From Notospermus geniculatus (taxonomy: Eukaryota > Nemertea > Pilidiophora > Heteronemertea > Lineidae): a stretch of 64,000 bases of DNA. Each line of letters starts with the position of its first letter. Within the stretch, counting starts at the first letter, position 1. The position numbers and the translations under genes are program-made. The DNA is taken from assembly GCA_002633025.1 (NCBI GenBank), contig NMRB01002415.1, forward strand, positions 2,714 to 66,713. The letters are read 5' to 3'. This document shows, piece by piece, positions 12,046-24,684 of the stretch. The notes below the pieces were generated by a model. The model saw only the letters and a list, made by a program, of their open reading frames with translations, ran no database searches and was not told the DNA's origin.

Positions 12046-15000
12046 AAATTGAAGCGGTTCGCAGCAGTTCAGAACGACTCAACATTATGTCATCATGCGG
12101 AAAACAATACATGCCTCGTTTCAGAAGCAGGAAGAGCACCGAGTAGACAGATACTAGGAGGACTAAAATCAACTCTGGTGGAGCCTGCACGTGTATATCG
12201 CAAACGTCAACAACACAGATAAAGATAATCGTAAATTAGCTGGTTTCCCTGGCATTTTATCGTTTGGAAATGTGTACCTACCTGCTCTTACAAACAATAG
12301 CCCCGGGCAAATTGGCTACATCGTCTGTGATTTGTTGATAGTTAAGAAGATGCTACAGACCAGAAATGAATGGCCGTGCTATGGCCTGCATATAGCAGAC
12401 AGAAACCAATATTGCAGCGACGGTGTGAAATGCTAATTTCAATAATTACTGCAATTACCAAACGTATTGGAGGTCGATGCACTTTTTAAATTTCATATAT
12501 TATGGTCTATCCGTGGCCACAATTTACCAATCTGTGTCATGGACGTGGGCTAAATTAATTTTTTGTGCATTTTTCAATCTGTGTTTTTCTGATAGATCTA
12601 AACTGATGAACGGGCGTATTAGTTTCATAGTCTCATTTTAGGTCACTGCAATATCGAGTAGACCGAAGCAATGCCCTTCAGAAGGTCATATCCCATTCAA
12701 TCATGGCTGCCAGGGTAGCCATATTTGACGAACCGCTCGTCAAATATGGCTGCAGAAAAATCGACTTGATCGGCCGAAGTATTCAACAACAATGGAGAGA
12801 AAATGTTACGTTTTAAAATAAATATACGTAGGCCTACATGCGTTTTCAAAAATCTCTACCATAGAAGCTGTTAATAACCAGAAGGAGAGTTTTTACCAAT
12901 CTCTGTAAATGACGAACAGGTTGTACACCATCGCTGCATGCATCAAGACCGGTGGAGTTTTTACCAAACTGAACGAGCTTTTTGGCTGTCTGTTTACAGT
13001 ATTTAGCTCATCTAAAAAGTGGAGTGTTACTGGTACATTGCAGACTATTTACGACATAAGCTGAAGCAGACGTCGAAAGTAATGCCCAGCCATTGACTGG
13101 GTTTAGGGCTGTAGATCAGATTCGCTGGCCGCCATCATTATTGTTGCTGTGGCAGCAATCCCAGGGAACACTCCCAAGACGTAGGCCTGCCTACACCCAT
13201 GCGCAATTTGGCACTCTGTCTGGTGGGAAGAGTATTAATGCATTTTCTATGTAATTTTCCACCAGTCAAAGTACGCATGCGTGGATACCACGGCAACGAT
13301 CAAAGATGGCCGCCAGCAAATTTCAATGATGACAACACTGTTTGGTTTTTGGCCGCCAGAGGACATAACACGGGATATCGCGAGATTATACTGCGGGATG
13401 ATGGAACACAATCTCGTCCCCACGTCCCATCCGCCATCCGTCTAGTCTAACTTTTTGTTATTGCAGCCCACACACGTGTACGACCACAGATTGTTCGCCG
13501 TAATTATTTGGGACAATTTACACTAACTTAATTATCATAATTTCAATTATTCCTAAAACTAATCAAGTGATAACCTCCTCGCCTTGGTATGTATCAATTT
13601 TCCCGCATCCTATTATATTATCACCCAGTGAGTGCATTCACACGGTCAAATACTTTGAATTCTTATGGCATATTTTCGTTCGTGCACTCGTGGCAACCGG
13701 CCTCAGTAACGTAATAATGTGCTGACCAGTCTCTGTCCATAAAAGGACCACGGTATTGCCACTTTCTGTCGACAGCCGGCGCCACCAGCGGTTATTTCAT
13801 CATTCTCCAATGCCGTAGTTTTGCCTTTCGCCACAGTCATTGGAGAATGTATTACAATACAATGGAACACGTGGATACCCTTCGAAGATCATCAGAGTAT
13901 CAAATTTGAAGACATATCACAGATGGAAAACGTATCAGCTTTTGACAACGTCCAGCTGCTGTCAAAGAGAAAACTGAAACCCCCTATCATTTATTGTCTA
14001 ATTTTTCACGAGTCACATTATATTTCCGCCTCAACCAACAAACATGCCGTCGTTTTAAATAAAGGCTTTCTCCTCACAGCCCACTTTCCGTTCCAGAGCC
14101 CTGTGGTTCCGCATTTTACATCGCACCACACAGATATAAAAACCGAAGTCGTCCTCCTGAAATTTTGCAAATTTTCGACCCCAACCCCCAACCGGGGTCT
14201 TCTTCAGGCTGGCACTTTAAAGTCGAGCTACCAGAAGTATCACACACTGACCTGATGTGTTGACTGGTCCCTGCCCTCGCAACGCTCCTCTACTCGTGTA
14301 TAAGCGGAACGTCTCGAGGGCAGGGGACCAGTCTAACGTGATGTGGGCAGTCTAAATTGTGGAATGACAGAATGTGGTGTAGGATGGAGTGCATGTGGTG
14401 TAGGATGGAGGGTGGAAAATGGAATCCCGGACGACGCGTGGATGATGATCACACCCATCCCAGGCCTGCGATTTAACTCCTGTTTACCTTGTTCCGGGGC
14501 TGAAATAATCGAGTCATGAAAAATGAAATGTGAAGGGATATCAAGTGTGTATTCTTCATGCAAATGTGTCAAGTACTATCATCTCTTAGGAAAACATGTC
14601 AGGTCACCTCGACTGTCCACTTACTGGCATGAGGTGTAGAAAAGAATGCCGATAGGCTGGAAAATCGTGGTTATCTGCGGTGATCAATATAGAGGCATGT
14701 AAACTTATGTGTACTTATTAGGTGTACTCGAATCGACATTCAACAGAAAAAGAAGAGATTTGTTACATGGTACTGCATAAATATGCCTCAAGTATAGGAA
14801 AGACTATCTTTTTTCGACGGAGAGATCTTTAGATCTGCATAAAAAGAAGGTCTATGTAGGTCTACATGTATATCAAAACGACAACAACCAGTCGGGACGA
14901 AAATGTGGAATACGTGACGGAACGATGGAAAGCAAAACTCCGAAGCGGGTGGCTGCAATAATGCACGTACAATAATTGACTAGTTTCTCTCTCGTATTCT

Positions 15001-15565
15001 GGTCTGACATGAATGCATAGATTCTCCAAAGCATTCCTTCAGCTTCTTTCTGAAGACAAAGGTGTCAACTGCATGTATCTCGTTAGCGGAGAGAACGGTG
15101 AGGTTGCACTTGTAATGGGCAGGTAATATCAGCTGTGCTAAAGTAGGCCTAGGTAAGGATGATGCCAGGACCGCCGTATCAGAAACAATGGATGATGAGC
15201 CAAGAATCTGTCTTCGGCATTTATCCTGAAATTAGGAGCCTACCTATAATTTAGCCTACTTGAGTCTTTTTAGTGCCTCATTACAGCGGTTTTCCACTCT
15301 TGCCAATTGGTTTACACGGGCCTGACGATGTCTGTCAGCACATGATCTGTTATACCGTACTGTAAAATCACGTATCAGTCACAGAACGCCAGTCCCCATG
15401 GTAGAAAAAGGGTGGTCATCTGATTGGCTCTAGCCTGCTAATCCATCCGACTTTAAAATGACCTTTTCTAATCATGAGTAATACTCTGGCATTTTCGCAC
15501 CTGTCAACATACCTCTTGCTCTTAAACGTGACTTTACAGTAGTAGGCCTACATGTAGGCTACATA
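12046..15565. other. No supported gene
   Basis: Contains a CGGTATTGCCACTTTC repeat fragment (13752-13815) and a small inverted CATATTTGACG pair (12717-12745). The 144-codon plus frame at 13821 shows no domain or splice logic. Confidence 0.55.
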
Positions 15566-15822
15566 AGGCCAGATAAAAAAATTACTTGTTTAGCGTCCGG
15601 GCACTTTAGTTTTTCAGGGCCGGGAGGGAGGTTTTTATTTTTATTTTTAGTAGCTTTTAGCTGAAAAGATAGGTCAAAAACAAATAAAAATTTTTTTCTT
15701 AATTTTCAAATTTTAAAGTAGGCAAATTTTTAATGGAAAATGCATTACAAAAAAATTCAGGGGTCTTGGCATTTTTCAGGTAGGGAGGGGACGCTAAACA
15801 AGTATTTGTTTATGTGGCCTAA
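15566..15822. mobile_element. Inverted-repeat element ACTTGTTTAGCGTCC
   Basis: AAGGCCAGATAAAAAAATTACTTGT-type left end and GGACGCTAAACAAGTATTTG right end; 257 bp, A+T-rich centre. No coding. Confidence 0.7.
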
Positions 15823-15829
15823 TGTTTAG

Positions 15830-18216
15830 AAGCAAGAATGCTGTGAAAACTGCCGGAATATCGCTGGATGTGTGGATTTTTCATGTGTATTCTACCATCG
15901 AGTATTCCTCCCTTTTCATAACCTGATCTGAACTCTTCCAATGATGGCTTGCATGACGTCACACATCAACTTCAGTATCTCTTCATGTTTGTATACATTC
16001 GGGTTTTCTCAGTGTCTGTTGTAGGTATACTGAGGAAACCAAACGTACCTTCGATATCAGGTGGGTGCATGATATACCTTCTTTAAATACCCAAACTACT
16101 GAGTCACTCTCTGACGAAGAGAGTACATGTACATGTATATGGAAAATACATGTACTTGCAGCGATGATGATGGAAGTTATACATGGGGATTGTAGCCTAC
16201 AATGCAATGTAGGCCTCCAACACCAAAAATAGGCAAGAGAGGACTAGTGTCTTATCTATTTTTGACAACACGTAGCCCAGCTGACAACTTCGAGCCAGAG
16301 TGGGGAAGTGCGAGCTTTGCCGACCACGTCTTGGATTGTGGGTACGATTCCTTTGAAACGCACTTTTTTAGTGAGTTAGTCACATGCATGTGCAGAGGGC
16401 ACAAAAAGCATTCGCCAATTAATTCTGGATAGAAGCAGAACATGTTATGAACCTGTTGGTAAAATTAATGCAATATTTTCACTGATGGTCTTCACAGTGG
16501 GAGCATGGCTATTAGAACCAACAGCTCTATTCTGTACTCCTCAGTGCACAGAAATATTGCGTTAAGGCGAGTACACCAGTTGCCCATCCTCCCTGTGATC
16601 TTCAACGAGTGAAGAAATTGCCTTTTACCATTGGAAAGCAGACAGACAAAGGTATGTAAGCACCAACATTGGGTACGTTAGTGCTTACCCTTTTCACTTG
16701 GGCACCGAACGTAGTAAGGAGGCGCCGTGTCGCTTGTATTTTCTTTCGATCTGAACCAACAGACCGACCCGACGTGGACGCACGGGGTGTCGACGGGGGG
16801 CATTTGCTGGCACAGGCTGAGTGGCCTGTTGTGTCCCTGATCAGTGTCCGGGGTTACTTCTAGGAAAGAGTTGAAAGAGTGCTTTGAGTGCAAGTGGCAG
16901 GAAAGCGTGACACAGAGAGGGCAAGAGACAGATTTAGTTCTCGATCTAGCCGTTAGGATAAAATCCTGAGATCGGAAGCGCCTCTCGTCCGGGCTCTCGT
17001 CTATGATCACGTGGTCGTCGTCTCCAACGCGCTGATTGGTCAAAATCAGCAGTCAATGGTTTTTCAACCAATGGCTTTTCGGACGATCACGTGGTTTATG
17101 GACGACACATGGACAGACGTTTTAAAGCCACACTGTATGGAATTTAGAAAGTCCTTACGACCTCCGACGTTAGTGTAGGTGTAAAAGTGTATGCTCTATC
17201 TGAATACATAAAAGTTCTGCCTGCAATTTTTTCAATGTGTGGTGAAAACTAGGGTTTGATTCTTTGAAGTACGTATCAGGCAAGTATTTTGGGGACCTTC
17301 ACGAGGCTATGAGACCTCTACCAGCCTCCATTCTCCAAACACTTTGAAAACAATATCGTACAATTCAGTACAGAGGGGCTTTTAATCCTACCGGTGAGAT
17401 CGGGAACCATTAAGAGACACAGACACAGGACAAGACAACGACAGTACCAGCCAGATTTTTTCTTGTTTTCAGCACCGATGTGGTTTCAACATCTTCTTTA
17501 TAGTTTCAATTTTAGGAGACTACAGTGTTTGTCGGAGCGGCCTCACAAGAACGGCCTCCAAGAATCTCTTCTGCGCATGCACAGCTCACTCTTCGTGAAT
17601 ATGACTGCCTGGAGAGTGGCCAAAGAATAGGCGACTTCGTGACGAACAGTAGTGGCCAGGATCCAAATATCCTTCGCCAAAAAGGGTCAAGAGGATCGTA
17701 TATGAGCAGTTTGTTGCCGCAGTGGAGTAGACTCGTGTGCATTGTGAAGATTTACACAGCAAGAATTACAAGGACTCTGACCCACATACCACGACTAACA
17801 TCAAACAAAACCTTTTGTTCAAAATTGTTTAAAATTGTTCCTGGGAAAGTGTTTTAATACACTGAGCAATAATGTCACGTAATTAAAACAATTATGCACT
17901 AAGATTCAGGAAGTGAGCCAACAGCCCAAGAGACTGAGCGGGAATTTGCCGAATAGTCACGAAGTTTGCCGAGGTAAACACCGGAATGGAAGGCGTCGTC
18001 GGCAACCAACGACTGAGAGGTTCTGTACTGTAGACTGACCTCTGCCCCCCCCCAATTTGCATATTTTAATGGCGGACACGTATGGGGAGATCAACGATGC
18101 CAGTGACGTAAATGCAGATTCCTACAACCGAATTCTTGTATGCTGAGATCTAAGCCGTGCAATGGGTGGCATGTGGCCCGTGATGTCGGTGTGGTGGTCT
18201 GTCTTCGTGCGTAGTG
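15830..18216. other. No confident gene; possible minus exon near 16690-16800
   Basis: A minus-strand segment (VDTPCVHVGSVCWFRSKEN, APPYYVRCPSEKG) ends at a phase-1 GTAAGC donor (16689) and could be an exon between 29667 and 8464. No domain was recognised, so it is recorded only as a possibility. Confidence 0.3.
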
Positions 18217-19043
18217 NNNNNNNNNNNNNNNNNNNNNNNNNNNNNNNNNNNNNNNNNNNNNNNNNNNNNNNNNNNNNNNNNNNNNNNNNNNNNNNNNNNN
18301 NNNNNNNNNNNNNNNNNNNNNNNNNNNNNNNNNNNNNNNNNNNNNNNNNNNNNNNNNNNNNNNNNNNNNNNNNNNNNNNNNNNNNNNNNNNNNNNNNNNN
18401 NNNNNNNNNNNNNNNNNNNNNNNNNNNNNNNNNNNNNNNNNNNNNNNNNNNNNNNNNNNNNNNNNNNNNNNNNNNNNNNNNNNNNNNNNNNNNNNNNNNN
18501 NNNNNNNNNNNNNNNNNNNNNNNNNNNNNNNNNNNNNNNNNNNNNNNNNNNNNNNNNNNNNNNNNNNNNNNNNNNNNNNNNNNNNNNNNNNNNNNNNNNN
18601 NNNNNNNNNNNNNNNNNNNNNNNNNNNNNNNNNNNNNNNNNNNNNNNNNNNNNNNNNNNNNNNNNNNNNNNNNNNNNNNNNNNNNNNNNNNNNNNNNNNN
18701 NNNNNNNNNNNNNNNNNNNNNNNNNNNNNNNNNNNNNNNNNNNNNNNNNNNNNNNNNNNNNNNNNNNNNNNNNNNNNNNNNNNNNNNNNNNNNNNNNNNN
18801 NNNNNNNNNNNNNNNNNNNNNNNNNNNNNNNNNNNNNNNNNNNNNNNNNNNNNNNNNNNNNNNNNNNNNNNNNNNNNNNNNNNNNNNNNNNNNNNNNNNN
18901 NNNNNNNNNNNNNNNNNNNNNNNNNNNNNNNNNNNNNNNNNNNNNNNNNNNNNNNNNNNNNNNNNNNNNNNNNNNNNNNNNNNNNNNNNNNNNNNNNNNN
19001 NNNNNNNNNNNNNNNNNNNNNNNNNNNNNNNNNNNNNNNNNNN
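18217..19043. other. Assembly gap (827 N)
   Basis: Run of N; open frames reported across it are artefacts. Length may be an estimate. Confidence 1.
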
Positions 19044-19107
19044 GCTAGCTCTCCGATTTGGGGAATCTCCGCTTGAAATATGCCACGAGTATGAATATAA
19101 ATTACAA

Positions 19108-19285
19108 TGTACATTTTGTACACGTATCTTAGCCAATCAGAAAGTGTGTTACGGCTTAAACCTGTGATGATGGCTTATGATTGGATCTCTCGTCAAGCAG
19201 CGCCGTCTATTGATGATCCTTCACTTTTGGTACCAATCATGCCAGTGTTTAATGGCTCTACTGAACACTAGGGACGAGTGTAGTT
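19108..19285. repeat. Dispersed 180-bp repeat, copy 2
   Basis: Second copy of the 7165 repeat, same orientation, starting 65 bp after the N gap. Divergence about one base in ten by eye. Confidence 0.85.
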
Positions 19286-20960
19286 ATGATCCCACATCTT
19301 GAATAGGATCAGATTCGCGAAACCGCCCCCTATTAATGCTTACAGATAGTCGATTTGCGACAGCCTTGCCATGCAGTTGACACTATGCGTGTTCCCGGTT
19401 AATAGGACCACCATTATAAACAAACCACTTTGTTGTTGAACCAATTATTTCCATGTCAGTCTAAAAGATCCAGCACACGCCAACACATCTGACATCAAAA
19501 GAAAAGTTCCTTCATCTTCGTCTCATTGCCATGGCAACAGCATCATCTGACACTGCTTGCATGATTACCAATACTACGACCAACGATGTCAACATACGGT
19601 GGTATCTCAGAATTGATATCCGATTTATATACTACTCGTGAAAGGCGATAATTCTCACAAAACAGACACGTTTTGCGACGGCCTTGAAAACCCAAGATAA
19701 CCGATGCCAAATCGGAACAGCAGACGATATCTACACAACCTCGTCAGCATGACAATTAAGATTAAGAAATATGCAGGTTATACACCAGATAAGACACTGG
19801 GAACGAGAATTTTATGGAAAATCAACAGAGCAGACGATGGTAATGTCAACAAAATCACGTGCTACTTACTGTCAACAATCCTTTCGGAAGACATCCCAGT
19901 CGATCTTGCTAATCCGGTGGATTTCCCTTTTTCTGCTGGTGCAGGAGAATTTCGCTTCCTCTCGTCTGTTCCCGAACTCTATCCTTTACTTTCTTTCCAG
20001 AAAGCCTCAAACGAACGTACTTGTATTCCCGGTTGCAGTAGCTACTTCATATCCTGACTAACACACTTGTGAACAATGCTGCCAAGAATCCTTGCTCAAA
20101 TCGACGTTTTTGTCCTTCAAAAGCGGAACTAGAGCATTCAAAACAGCGGCACTCCTGACTAAGTCGCCGAGTACTTCCAAAGAACACAACAAAATTGAGA
20201 CGAGCCTACACACCTCCCGCCTGGCAGAAAAACAGTTGCAAAGATGTAGCTTCGTGCTGAAACCGGAGCGAAGTACATGTACAAAATATTCACCGATAGC
20301 GCTGAGGATTGACAAAGCTAAAAGCTAGCATAGCATAGCTCCAATCTCAAAGGTGTACCACGATGTCGACACGAAGTACTGCTCTGCCGATCTGTTCGCT
20401 ATCTATTTTTCCCCAGTTCAATTTACCTCCGGTAAATAAACGCATCGCGTAAACATTATTCCGTGGCCCGGTTTTCCGGTTCTGTGGTCGTGTGTACGTC
20501 CTTGAAGACGGCGCTACGGAAGGCCCCGGGAATGATTATTTTTCGCAAACCTATTGACAAAAAGCCATCACAGTACTTCAGCAATCTACCGGCACGAATA
20601 GGCGATATTCGCCCCGCTTTTTCTACGTTGCTACCCGCAAATTCTGAAAAATTATTCGAAAATATATGTCATTGATTATTAATTTAATACATAAAGTGGG
20701 CTCAATCGATAAAACCCTCAAATTGTCACCACTTATAGTGCTGGTGGATTTTGTGAAGTGCCGCTGCGCGTGATTCAATTTGATGAGGACATCATCCGCG
20801 TCTCCATGGGATATAATAGAGAGGTTCCGAAATACAGACGCCATCGAAGGAATTCCGCGTCAGAGCGCTTAAAGCGTACCAGACCGGAAGTCGCAATTTC
20901 AACTTCCGCTTTCGGCTAACAGTAGTCGACCAAAAGATTACGTGCAGTCCTGTGGTGTCA
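19286..20960. other. No supported gene
   Basis: Overlapping plus and minus open frames at 19704-20328 have no recognisable domain; a TTTTTCTGCCAG acceptor-like site exists on the minus strand near 20220 without a matching donor. Confidence 0.5.
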
Positions 20961-20966
20961 ATTGAT

Positions 20967-21092
20967 ATTGGGTCATATGAATAAAGACTAGCAAATGCTT
21001 TTACTTCAGATTTGTACAGCATTGCCTAGTGCATTTGTATTGCAAAATTCAAGTAAAAGCATTTACTAGTCTTTATTCATATGACTCAATGT
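20967..21092. repeat. Palindromic element
   Basis: Inverted arms ATTGGGTCATATGAATAAAG / CTTTATTCATATGACTCAAT, about 45 bp each, around a 35-bp centre. It is followed within 25 bp by the next foldback. Confidence 0.8.
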
Positions 21093-21113
21093 CTGTAGGC
21101 CTACTCATGATAT

Positions 21114-21278
21114 AGATGAGTTTCGCTAGCAGCCATCTTGCCGAAATTAGGTCATCGTCATGGGGATTTCCCCGACTGCAGGATGGGAGAACCAATCATC
21201 TGTCACTCTGGAAGAAAATTGCCATGGTGATGACCTAATTTTGGCAAGATGGCTGCTGGTTGCTAGTGAAACTCATCT
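21114..21278. mobile_element. Foldback MITE GATGAGTTTCGCTAGCAGCC
   Basis: Inverted arms GATGAGTTTCGCTAGCAGCC / GGTTGCTAGTGAAACTCATC around CAAGATGGC and GGTCATC blocks. A further copy is cut by the window end (63912-64000). Confidence 0.8.
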
Positions 21279-21782
21279 ATTGGCCGGAGCTTCCAACTAT
21301 GACGTCATCATTGAGCACTGGGTGCGGCATCCAGTGACTCGATGGACTTAACCCAATTTGCAATAAACCTTAGGCCTACATATAATTCTGGGGCAGTTTA
21401 ATTACCACTCATTTTTCATTACTTTAGATGATCTCCGAGTATCATGACAAGAGATCGTTTTCGTAAACGCCAAACAGTGCGTCTCTAAATCTCTCTATTA
21501 CTTGACAGAATGTAGGTGAAGAGCGTCACCAATACTCAGAGCTAAAATACCATGTTTTCATAAGATTTCAAGTTCATGCAGGTGCGAAATTGATGAGCTT
21601 CCACGTGTTTGGTATAATTGGCCATTAGTTTTTTCTGAATAGATTCCCGAAACAAAGGCAATCTCCAGCGCTTTGTAGCACGACAAACCAAACAAATGCG
21701 ATTTTTGGCGATATTGCCAGTAACCAGGTAACGTTGGCACTATCTTCGCGTTATCGCCAGCAATGCTGTCTTGGCGTTATTA

Positions 21783-22172
21783 GGGAGTTTTCGCAAATCT
21801 GACGAAAAACGAAGTACGAAATACGAATTTGGACGTCATATCCATGACGTAATGTATTTCAGGAAATGGTTCGTACCACAAATGTCCCTCTTCCCAGTGC
21901 GTCTTTTAGCATGTCATGTAGGATCGAAAGAGTTATGGCTCATCTTGAATTTTTAAATTTCCAATTCGTATCAACGAAGTGGAAACGAAAGATAAATTTC
22001 AAAGTTTAATATACACCGTACCTCTGTCGTTCTAACGTCATACGCTAAAAGACGCTCTTGCAGCAGGCGATATTTGTGGTACCAACCATTTCCTGAAATA
22101 CATTACGTCATGGATATGACGTCCAATTTCGTATTTCGTACTTCGTTTTTCGTCAGATTTGCGAAAACTCCC
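21783..22172. mobile_element. 390-bp foldback with GGGAGTTTTCGCAAA ends
   Basis: Inverted arms of over 100 bp (GGGAGTTTTCGCAAATCTGA ... TCAGATTTGCGAAAACTCCC), TA-flanked, inserted into a degenerate TTGGCGTTATTGCCAGTAAC tandem repeat that continues on both sides (21700-21780 and 22185-22345). Confidence 0.85.
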
Positions 22173-23038
22173 TATTGTCAGTATCGTTGGAACTATCCTG
22201 GCGTTATTAGTTGACAGTATTAAACGTCAGCGCTATTTTGGTGTTACGCCAGCAACGTAGCACGATCTTGGCGTCAGTTGACAGAAAACGTAAGCACTGT
22301 CTTGGCGTTATTGCCAGTAACATCCTTGGCGTTAATGCCAACAGTAAAGCCCCCTCTAGGTTTTCATCCCGGTTTTCATGCCTTGCACTGCCTTGCCGAC
22401 AATGCTACCACCACGCTATCTGACGACCTGGATTGAACCTGGTTAGCAGATACATGTAGTTCGCCTGCAGCCAGCCACCCAAGATGCAACAGTGGCGTTT
22501 CACTCGAAAGCCAACTATGCAAGAACTGAGTCACCCCAAGATTTGCTCCTTCTTGTAGTTGACGAAAATCCCCTTTAATTCTGCTAATCCCCTGGGCCTA
22601 TTTCGGTAGGCCGGAGCTTTAAAATGACTATGTCATCATGAACAACACCAAATGGACGTAGGCTTCCCGAAAGCGGTTAATGCACTCTTAATAACAAGAC
22701 CAGACTAAGATAGGATCCGTGTCGTGTTTTAGTTGGGCTTAACGGAATACATGTATATATGAGGTCGATTTTCCATGTTTGCTCAACTCTCGCGGCCTAA
22801 GCTAACACGACGAGAAGGACCGAGAGTAAATATGGTAAAAGAATATACACCAACATTGTGATCAATTTACCGTTACACTTCGATTCTTTGGATATATTCG
22901 TATGTAGTTGTGACGAAGGCGTTCTGTTCATTCGGCGACGACAGAGTGCGGATGGTAACACCGGTCATTTTTAGCACTCCCATTTATTAAGCCGATGGTA
23001 AGTAGGGGGAATGTCGTCCACTCTGAATCTTAACCCCT

Positions 23039-23147
23039 AGGGCCGTATGCATAAAACATCTTAAGTGTAAAATTTCCCTTAAACTATTGTTCCAAACAAA
23101 AGATAAGGGAAATTTTATACTTAAGATGTTTTATGCATACGGCCCTA
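23039..23147. repeat. Palindromic element AGGGCCGTATGCATAAAAC
   Basis: Inverted arms of about 48 bp (GGGCCGTATGCATAAAACAT / ATGTTTTATGCATACGGCCC). It is followed by a C-rich degenerate CCCTAA/CCCCAA tract to 23232. Confidence 0.85.
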
Positions 23148-24168
23148 GCCCCTAGCCCCAAACCCTCGATACCTGGCCTACCCCCGCCTCACCCCTAAAA
23201 CCTACTCCTAATCCTAACCCCAACCCTGACCCTTACATGCAGCAGTTCCCCCATATAGGCTGGGTGCCCTGCTCCATAGGATTTACGACATTTACACCTT
23301 TTACGTAAGTAGGCCTACGATAATTTGATTTTATTACAAATCCTACACCCACAACATTTTTTCCAACATTTGAACAAAACTTCTGAGGGAGACGATTTTG
23401 ACCCTGTATACATTGGCCATCAAATTGTAGCAACATTTGAACGACATGTTGGGAAATTCTTTTCCCCTGCACGGACTGGGCACCGTTTGTCCAACATGTG
23501 TTGCAATTCTAAATGTTGGAAAAATGTTGCCAGTGTAGACAGACCTTCATCTCACGGTCAGATACAAATGTAGTGCACGCAACGTATCAAAAACCAATTA
23601 CTCCTTATCATTTAGATCGTCATATAATATCCATATTGCTTGTCAAACGTGGTAAAATGCTTTGGCTTTGGCTGTCACACAAGTCAACATGACAGCAAAA
23701 CTGTCTTAAAAACATCCGTACATCGTCAGAGAGATACATGTAGGCCTACGGACTGAACAAAGAGAGTGGTTCAAAAAATATAGGGGGTCTACGTGCTCGT
23801 TCTTCCTTACCAGACTTCTTGTCAAACCTTAAAGGATAAAGCACCCGTGACAGGAAACGAACGCAGGATATTGCTGTCGTATGTAACGGACTGTTTCTCT
23901 TGGTATTTTACAACAGCATCTACTCTGAGATACTCGAGCTTTCATGAAGGTTATTAACATCAATGTTGGAATAGTCAAACAGGATATTATCAAATGGTAA
24001 GGAAACGAAGAAAACGGGTGCGGTGAACGAGGTGGGAATGGGATGTATTTGCAAGGAACACGTGGACGAAGGAAGGCATCATGCTGACACAGTTGGGAAG
24101 GCTGCATTCGTGTTTTGAATAGTTTTTAAAAAGAAAGGCAGCGTTCCAACTCAAATGTGAGGAATAGA

Positions 24169-24323
24169 CATCCTGCGAAAGTCGGCCATGACAGCAGAAG
24201 GGGTAAACAAACCTTGGCCTAGTGCATTTGTCCACTTGGCTCCTGTACTTACCGTCTGTACAATGCACTAGGCCCAGGTTTGTTTACCCCTTCTGACATG
24301 TCATGGCCGACTTTCGCAGGATG
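24169..24323. mobile_element. CATCCTGCGAAAGTCGGCC foldback MITE, copy 1
   Basis: Long inverted arms CATCCTGCGAAAGTCGGCCA / TGGCCGACTTTCGCAGGATG with shared GGGGTAAACAAACC. It lies about 360 bp upstream of the CXorf65-family start. Confidence 0.85.
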
Positions 24324-24684
24324 ACTATCTATACATGATGGCTGGACGTCGGACTGGAAGGGGATTGGCTGAAATTCTTAACAAATGCTTCGGAGCAGCC
24401 AATTAAATGGGCGCTTACTAGAACCATATACATATACATTTGTACATGTACACTGCACTTGACTACATGTAGTTATTTCATATGCGTGCAAAAACACAGC
24501 CAACGGCAGCCAGACAACGATGATTCGTGATTTATTTATAATTGTGAAATATACACGAGTGCCATTTCTATTTTTTATAAGGGATTCACTGTTACAGTTG
24601 GAAGGATGAATAAGCAAGGATAAACTCACCTCTGGAATCGTGACGTCAAATTGAGCTCGTGACAGCTATCCGAAAACAACCGAA

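Noticed and set aside
16678-17043. A 121-codon minus-strand gene
   Set aside because: Only the 3' part has a plausible donor; no domain and no family match, so listed just as a possibility.
17525-17857. 110-codon plus-strand frame
   Set aside because: No recognisable domain, no splice logic, opposite-strand frame of similar length.
18122-19167. Open frames of over 300 codons across the large N run
   Set aside because: The frames consist of unknown bases; they carry no information.
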